DNA of 64,000 bases. It comes from Gyromitra esculenta. Lineage: Eukaryota > Ascomycota > Pezizomycetes > Pezizales > Discinaceae. Shown piece after piece: positions 57,087 to 64,000 of the stretch. The notes under the pieces are model-generated. The model did not search any database, was not told the origin of the DNA, and worked only from the letters and a program-made list of their open reading frames with translations. A program made the translations under genes and the position numbers. How positions within the stretch are numbered: the first letter of the stretch is position 1; every line of letters starts with the position of its first letter. The stretch covers positions 1,922,001 to 1,986,000 of the forward strand of contig JBCAML010000005.1 in assembly GCA_038503075.1 (NCBI GenBank). Direction: 5' to 3'.

Positions 57087-60000
57087 CGTGATTGATCGAA
57101 GAGGAGGTTTTTGCAATTAAATTAGTAGATGTCGAGTGTCGAAAAACAAGATCAGCGAGTGACTGCAGATAAGCTCTTTGAAGACGAAGGAGTTTATTGT
57201 AAATGCAGGAGACGATGGTGGTGGGTGAGGAAGAGAGAGGTATGAGGGGTGCAGGCGGGCGAGTCTTATAGAGTACACCGCGGCCTAGTCCACCCTCCCC
57301 AATTCCGAGCTAAAAGCTGCTGGCAGCTGCACGGCTCTGTTTGGCCCACACACAGGCTGCAGACCAGCGCCGCCCAAAGTGTCTTTGTTTGGCTAGATCT
57401 GAATCCCAGCGGCGCTGACCCTCTCTGTCATGTCCCGAAAATAATATGCAGGCCTGTGGCTTTTCTTGAGCCTCGCGGTTCCTTACTGGCCAGGAAGCGC
57501 TTCCTGCATGCATCCCTGCACAACACCCAGTCTGTCTGTCATCATCCTCTGGAAATAATAGAAACGGGACATGTATTTGGCATCCATCACACCCTCCAGG
57601 CTTAGAGGGTATTTTCGAACTATATCGTTTCGTTTCAACGCGGCGAAGCACTTCTTCCCACACACGTCAACCTGGGGATTTCTTCTAATCGATAGTGTGT
57701 GGAGTAGGGTAGCTTAACATTAGTAACACAGAGAATTACTATTTTTAGACTACAGTTCGAATTCTGTTCCTGACTCCTGTGCGTTCATCAAGTCCTGCCC
57801 AGGAAATGATTTCGCATACCCAGCCACCCAGATAGCCCTAAGACTTTCACTAATCGTTACCCCCCGACGGCATAGATTGGCTGTCACTTGTCAGCCTCTC
57901 CTTGGTCCACGACAAACCATCTTTCTTTCTCTCCCTGCACAGAGAAGATGCGGGAAAACAAAAGAAAGGAAAGGAAGAAAGAAAGTCGATCAAAAAAATC
58001 GGTGAGGTTGGCATGTATCTACGCATATGTTGTCTAGGCGACGACGACGACGGCGAGATCTGGGTTGAGCCGTTCGGATGTGTTTGATCCACCCCTCTGC
58101 AAGAGGATCATTGGTTGTGGGGGCGGAGAGTCGAACCAGGCTGGGTAGATGCAGAGAACCGATTGCCGCAACGGCCCAAGCGCCAATAATAAAGGAGGAG
58201 GCGAGAACCTCGAGATCGCCGGGAAACAAGATTGGCGGAAAATGAAAGGCGTCCATGCGAGCAACGAACGAATGGAATATTAGGACTCGGTAAACATGAA
58301 CTCAACGCTTTATTTTTTTACGTAGAGAGTGATCTATCAATGATAAAATTGTCTTATTACGCGTTCTCATAGATCGATCATGACAGAGAGCGCGCGATTG
58401 ACCTTTTTTTTCTCCCAGCCATTTGTGAAAACATCCAGTTTCTAAAGGCTGAACAGCTACAAATGGTTGTTAGTGATTGCATGTATCTCTTCGCTTAAAG
58501 TAGAGTAAGTACATGGAGTTAATGACGCCGTATAAGACTGTCTCGCATTACCTACAACGGTGAGAATCCGAACCGCACACAGACGGTGTGGGGCAGGAGT
58601 AGGTTCCCTACCATTCACCATTCGAATTTAGTGGCTTCTCCAAATATCCCAAATTCAGTGCGTGAGAAAAACTCAAGCTATCGCTAGGCGATCAACACCA
58701 TCACCATCATCATCATCATGGCTGCTGTACGTACATACCAGCTCCAGCCCTTATGAATAGCTCCTTCTATGGCACACGAGCGGCAACCCGTAGTCCAAAA
58801 AAGAACACCGGAATTTCCGCCGGCTACCCGTCTATTGGCTTGAACGTTGGGGTCTCTCGATCAAATGCAGGAACAGGAAGAAGCGGCATCCTCCAAAGCG
58901 AAACTGTTGGCCTATTCCGGTTACCACGGCAAGCAGCAAACAGTTTTTTCTCTGCTCTGCGGAGCTCAAGAGCGTAAAAAAGCGAAACGCATGAAAAAAA
59001 TAAAGCTCATGGGAAGTATGCCGTGTAACAGAAGGCGGCATACTCAGACGAACGGGTGTACCTTTAGCGAGCGAAGGGCTGGGATTCACACACAAGCTGA
59101 GTGACCGTGAGGTGCCGGGCAAGCCACAATTGTACTTCTCGTGGAAATCAAATTCCGCTTCATCCAAGCAGTCAGATTATAGCGGTAATCGAATAGCACG
59201 CAAGTAAGCCCTAAATTTTAGAGTTTGAGGGCAGAAAGTAAGATTGAGCTCAACATGTAATTATATTGGTAGTAAGCATCGGGGTACCCGAATCGCTATC
59301 CTGGAGTAATGCTATGCAGCACAATTATAAACATGGGAGTGGGCTATGCTTCTGCAGCAGAGTAACTTTTGAGGTATATTTTGATAACCCACACACCATC
59401 CACGCACACACGGAAGTCGCGTGGCTTTTCCGTCATTTTTCTAAAGTAGGGCTGGGGTATCGTTGGAACTAGACAAAGCTTGTATTTTTCTGCATTGGAG
59501 ACTAGTCCATTGGAGTTCCACTTTGGCGATATCTAAACACCTGCTACAGGACTGGCTTGAATAGCTTTTCAGCCCTGCATGAAATCCGGAAGGCTGGATA
59601 AAAGTTGATTGGAGATCTAGGGCACCCAATCGATAGAATTCAGGTTAGAGCTTTTCTCAAGATAGTAATCCCCCGCCATAAAAAAAACAGGGTCGATGTT
59701 CCAACCCGTCCACTGGCTGTGTTTACTCCATCTCCACTTCTGGTCCCCCGCAACTGCGCAGTAAAGCTACCAAGTCTTCAAAACCACCTTCAAAACCGTA
59801 TTCCGATTGATTTTTAGTCTCGTCCTCTTGAAACTGCCATATCATCATTTCCTCACGATGAGTTGTAAATTTTTCCACTGAGGATGTGTTGTCAATAATG
59901 CCATTGTTTCATACCTTGCATTTCCCCAGCGTTTCAGAAACTGCCGGTCATCCCGTTTGGGGGTTGGGCCAACGCAACTCTTTTGGCATCAAACTAATGT

Positions 60001-63000
60001 GTATTCGAACTACAAGCGGTTTTCAGTTGTGGTTAATTGTGATTGTATATATCCGAATGAACCGTTCAAGGAGAAGCCCCATCTTTGCCCCCAAACATAA
60101 AAAAAAGTAAGTGGGCTCTGCATGGAGAGATTGGCACTAGATCCCGTCCTCCTTGTTAGCAACAAATTTCGGCGAGGGACTAAATTATTGACGTAAACAG
60201 GGGAGTATAGTCAAGAGTCGAGATTATGGCTTTGGAGTTTTACTTGCACGCCTTAAATGCCCCTGTCACACACCGTCAACCGAAATCAATGCTGCAGATA
60301 CCGCGTAAAAGGCCGGCTACCGAGTGATAAACCATGAAATTTCTGCCATGCTCGAAACACTGTGTTAACTGTGGAAATTTAGGGAATATTGGAGGATCGA
60401 CGTAGTGGCATAAAGTTGCATCGAGAGGTGGGTCGTAATTGGTTTACACAGCTGTTCGGTCCTTCAGGCCTTCATGCTTAATTATGCTCCTAATTCACCG
60501 GGAACCAGCTCAACTCTGAGCGCTTTTCGTCAAAGCCGAGAATAAACCACCATCACAAAAGACCGGATTGTATGCCCGGTGCAAGCCTATTGGTTTCATG
60601 TCCCTTGAATTCCACAGATTAGTCAACTTCCGATCACAACCCAGATCGGCGCATGCCCCGGCTATAACGGCAGCGACATCAAGACAAGCTTTCTCTCCCT
60701 GGTTACTGCGAAACCACGATCCTGGACTAGAGTAGGGGATAAATCGAAGGAGGCGGAGCCAGACCCAGACCCGGATTAGCTATCGGTAAATATGATGTTT
60801 TTTTTTGGCCATAAGCGCCACACTGGAAGTTTGAAACGCGGGTATATTGGTTAAGCTTTTTTCTTTGACACAGCGCTTAGGGTGGCGTATGATCTATGGA
60901 GATATATATTCAGGCTAGATGCTGGGGCGTATTTGCGTTTAGTCACGAGTACCTAGATAGCCCTATGTATCTCTGATACTCCCTAGTGGGCGAGCTTACG
61001 TGTCTAATCATAGACAGTCACTCGTGGCAGTGCTTGGAGACGCGTACGCAGATGTACCAGAAATAGCACCGGGACCCGGCATTCGTGAAGTATTTTGAAT
61101 GATACAGGTCAGGTCTGAAGTGAATTTTCGGGAACCGCTCTACTCTAGAGAGTTTGCGTGTCAGCGAATCAGCCTTCCCCTACTTGCCGCAGAGGCAGGA
61201 GCGGTTGCGATGGAAGCTAGTCACGCTCTATCACTCGGCCATTACGCGTTACACCTATAACATGTCTAATCAGCGTTTCTTAATTTCCCGTGTCACGTCT
61301 GGCGTGATTCGTAGGTCGACTGTGGCTGAGCGCTCAAAAGTTTGGGGTTTGCCCTGATATCTTCCCTTTGTTTCACTATGTTCAATAGAGTGTTTCCAAC
61401 ATGGCGGGAGTGGAATTGCAGAGTCCTTCGTTGGAATTGTTCCGAGCTTCCCGGAGCCCGAGAATTCGTGTCTGTGATTAGGGAGGAGATTTCGGGAGGC
61501 AAGGGCGATCCTTGCGGTTAATGGAAAATGTACTTGGGGCTTACCGGGGTGCTGCAGATCTGAGCGGCCACTGAATTGTTCCGCTTTTTCATCACATTCC
61601 GACGTCTTGTGTTGCTCCATGGGTCTGTGCGATAGGCCTCTTTTTCTCCCCAGCGTTTGAACTCTTCTATTCGTGACTTTTTATCCTCTCTCTCGAGGCC
61701 CTCCCGTATTTTTCCAAAATAATTTCCGGCCTGGATATTAAGTTGAAGGCCATGTGTGAGAATAGAGTTACTCAAACCTACTAAGTAAGTATCAGATTAA
61801 GGGACAGGTAATTTAGAGATTGGTTCAAGTTCATGATCGCTATGACCTAAAAATAAGTAAACGAAGAAGCTAGGGGCGTAGAGAGATATCGAGCAATAGT
61901 CTTCTGTATTACTCTATACTAGATCTTGAATATCATTATAAATGCGCATATGGAATCCCAGTGGCTTATAAGAACCAAATTACGGAATCCTTAATATGTG
62001 CGTAGGCAAGGTACTTGACCCCTCATAGCCCTGCGTATTATATAAGCCAGGAGCTAGTCGGAATAAGACTAAATTTAATAATTTAGTCACAAAACATCAC
62101 TCGAAGTGGGCAGCTGCCCCGAAAGTTGTAGAGATAATCGGGTACAGAGGGTAGCAATTATTTGACAAAATTCTCACTGCCCTGAAAGCACACCATCTAC
62201 GTACTTGATTTTTCGCTACCCATCGAGGTTCCGTGCCCATTCCTATTCCGACGCCCTGAGATATTTCGCTCGAACCTACGCCGAGCCAACACTGAAACTA
62301 TCACTTCGTTTGTATTCAGGGTAGGGCGAAATTAGAGGGTAACCATAAACCAAAGTATGGTCGTCCACCACAGCACATATATAAGGGCCTTGTCACTCTG
62401 ATTTGCCACGGTTGGTGCCCAAATCTCCACTCCTCCAGGCTTAGGCCTTGCAAATAATCACGCCAGTTTCGCCCTGAAGTGCGGTGAGGGCCGGGCACCA
62501 ACGATGCGATGCCAAAGGTTTCCATGAAATCCTATCCAAACGGCCGCTAGAGCGCCAGAGTCCGTACATATTAAAAATACATTTCTAATATAAGTGTCAT
62601 AATATTGGGCACGTACAGATCAGATCAATGTCAATGTCAATGTCAATCGATTGCTTGCTTCCTTATGGAGAAGGCTGCGCCTTTCCCTCTCTCCATATTA
62701 TATTGGTTTTTCGTGCTCACAAGATACTCGTACTTTTCCTATTCTTAAACTCTGCCGAGCCCCCCGAGACCTTCCGCAGGCCCCCGACCGAGCACCGGAA
62801 CCCGTGCCCCTTAGGCTCCGTGCGTCCCGCGGCCGTATATCTGCCGGACGAATCGAAGCCCATAAAGGGTAGAAGATAAGGAAAGCTTATATAAATGTAT
62901 ATTATGAAGGACATATATCTGGGAAACTGATTTTTTTGAGAAAAAACACCCCGATTTATTTTTTGGCTGTTGCTGGAGCTCGTGTGAGATTGAAGTCCAG

Positions 63001-63511
63001 GTATTAGTTCCATGTTATGCCTGTGAGGATGCACCCGGATAGGTGGTTGTTTGTGGTCTGGCTCATTCCCGTAGCCCGGCGATTGCGCATACACACTCTA
63101 AAGCACAACCCACGACCGAAGACCACGGGACGGAACCTCCGAAGCTCAGAACATTGCTATAATCCGGAGGTGAAGGTGCCATCTAACTGTCTAGAAAAAA
63201 AAACATTCCCAAAGACATACACACTGTTCTCCATGGATATCTGCATACATATCACATATGCTGAGGTGCAGTGCTATGACCGCCGAGTGATCCACAATGA
63301 CGAAGCTCCCTGTTCTCCGCCAAGCCCATCCAGAGCCTCATAAAACAACCCCTCCACCCCGCCTTACTTTGGAAAATCTCAACTTATCTACCCTAGAGAA
63401 ACACCATTCGAATCCCGTCCAGCTCCAGCTCCAGCTGTAATTAAACCGAATTATTTAAATATAACATAAGCCACCATTCCAACAGCAACAGACAGCTCTA
63501 CAATCAAAGCA
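57087..63511. other. 6.4-kb spacer between the SOD-like gene and RIO1
   Basis: The region to about 57300 is the SOD-like promoter and 5' UTR. Beyond it I find no gene I can support. Simple repeats occur: (CAT)n at about 58698-58720 and four TCAATG-type units at about 62624-62646. Two - strand frames (57990-58256; 61518-61775) were weighed and not called. The last ~150 bases before 63512 are the RIO1 promoter and leader. Confidence 0.55.
57265..57270 (-). promoter_or_regulatory. TATA box of the SOD-like gene
   Basis: TATAAG on the - strand, about 180 nt upstream of the ATG at 57086. Confidence 0.5.
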
Positions 63512-64000
63512 ATGGCTTCTACGGCCGAAGAACACCTTCCTACCTATGCAGCAGCCACAAACCCGGAATACGAATTCGTACCAAATCAAGGCTATACGAC
63601 CAACCCACACGTCGACAATCCAGAATTCGTAATTTCCCCCTCACACGAGAATGAGAACGAAGACGAAGATGAATACGACGACGACGACGACGACGAGGGC
63701 CTATTCGACGACGAACTGAACGACCAAGACTGGACCGAAAGCGGTGGTGGCCACGGCGGCGGCGATTTCACGAAAAGCTATAACCGCCAGCGTAGGATTA
63801 TCGAAGCCACAAACTCTTCCAATGCGGGCGGCGATGGGGGAGCCGTGAAGGGGAATAAACATAAACCGAAGGCGAATACGGCTGCTAGAGTGGATGATCA
63901 GATCCAGAGCTTGACGAAGTTTGCCGCGAGGATCAAGTTGGGAGATGTTGAGTCTGGTATGGGCGGTGGAAAGGGAGATCGGTATGGCGTCCTTGCTTCG
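63512..64000 (+). CDS. RIO1: RIO1 atypical serine kinase, N-terminal part (cut by window edge)
   Basis: The frame is open from the ATG at 63512 to the window end, giving the first 163 residues. An acidic stretch (EDEDEYDDDDDDEGLFDD, about residues 53-70) is followed by DFTKSYNRQRRI and ARVDDQIQSLTKFAARIKL, the conserved N-terminal signature of fungal Rio1 before its kinase domain. Rio1 is an ATPase/kinase for late 40S ribosomal subunit maturation in the cytoplasm. The catalytic RIO domain must lie to the right of the window. No intron is needed in this part. Poly-Asp coding gives a GAC/GAT run around 63665-63700. Confidence 0.88.
   Translation, partial: MASTAEEHLPTYAAATNPEYEFVPNQGYTTNPHVDNPEFVISPSHENENEDEDEYDDDDDDEGLFDDELNDQDWTESGGGHGGGDFTKSYNRQRRIIEATNSSNAGGDGGAVKGNKHKPKANTAARVDDQIQSLTKFAARIKLGDVESGMGGGKGDRYGVLAS

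Noticed and set aside
57705..57785. tRNA-like pieces: TAGCTTAACATTAG (A-box-like) and CAGTTCGAATTCTG (B-box-like) about 40 bases apart
   Set aside because: The acceptor, D and T stems cannot be paired at normal lengths at the same time; the T arm would need an 8-nt loop. Not a credible nuclear tRNA gene without a covariance-model hit.
57990..58256. 88-residue - strand frame with a hydrophobic stretch (FIIGAWAVAAIGSLHL) and a poly-Arg run
   Set aside because: No family resemblance, no signal peptide or exon structure; GGTTCGACTC inside it also failed as a tRNA B box because no T stem forms.
61270..61775. Possible two-exon gene on the - strand (FGKIREGLEREDKKSRIEEFKRWGEKEAY, GTAAGC donor)
   Set aside because: Composition looks coding, but I recognise no domain and could not find a convincing acceptor and continuing frame. 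Left as a finding on the region.

Overview
The window is nuclear DNA of a filamentous ascomycete (Pezizomycotina). The evidence is spliced genes with short introns (about 55-200 nt, GTAAGT/GTACGT-type donors, CTAAC/CTAAT-type branch sites), fungal-specific families (DUF3405, luciferase-domain/DUF5519, fungal CorA-like, copper-only GPI-anchored SOD) and Ty3/gypsy chromoviruses. I cannot name the genus from sequence alone. Host genes are few and separated by long AT-leaning spacers that carry small mobile-element relics.

Region 1 (1-12.2 kb) is a nest of mobile elements. A nearly intact Ty3/gypsy chromovirus (element 1, + strand, 3236-9057, with a 5-bp target duplication) sits inside the pol gene of a related element (element 2, - strand, beginning left of the window and ending at 11198). 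Element 2 sits inside an LTR of the same family (LTR3). LTR3 in turn interrupts a Tc1/mariner transposase relic, which is cut a second time by a solo LTR (LTR4). The family has three notable features: it lacks a tRNA-type primer site but has a 9-nt match suggesting self-priming, its gag and pol are joined by a UUUAAAC -1 frameshift site followed by a perfect 8-bp hairpin, and its LTR ends are not TG...CA.

Region 2 (12.2-28.4 kb) is gene-poor. It holds one secreted tandem-repeat protein gene (- strand, 14377-15150, with a 5' UTR intron), an 81-bp Tc1/mariner-type MITE and some hairpins.

Region 3 (28.4-53 kb) holds well-formed host genes: a luciferase-domain membrane protein (+), a six-exon CorA-like transporter (-), ARF1 (-, five coding exons), a PSI-domain single-pass membrane protein (-), a DUF3405 type II membrane protein (-) and an ethanolamine kinase (+, four exons). 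The spacers carry fold-back elements and three very short retroposon insertions with (TATC)n tails and 14-15-bp target duplications.

Region 4 (53-64 kb) has a copper-only, GPI-anchored superoxide dismutase-like gene (-), a roughly 6-kb spacer with no convincing gene, and the 5' end of the RIO1 atypical kinase gene (+), which runs off the right edge. The host genes belong to unrelated housekeeping and surface functions; nothing suggests an operon-like or secondary-metabolite cluster. Exon boundaries were inferred by eye from splice signals, reading phase and family similarity.
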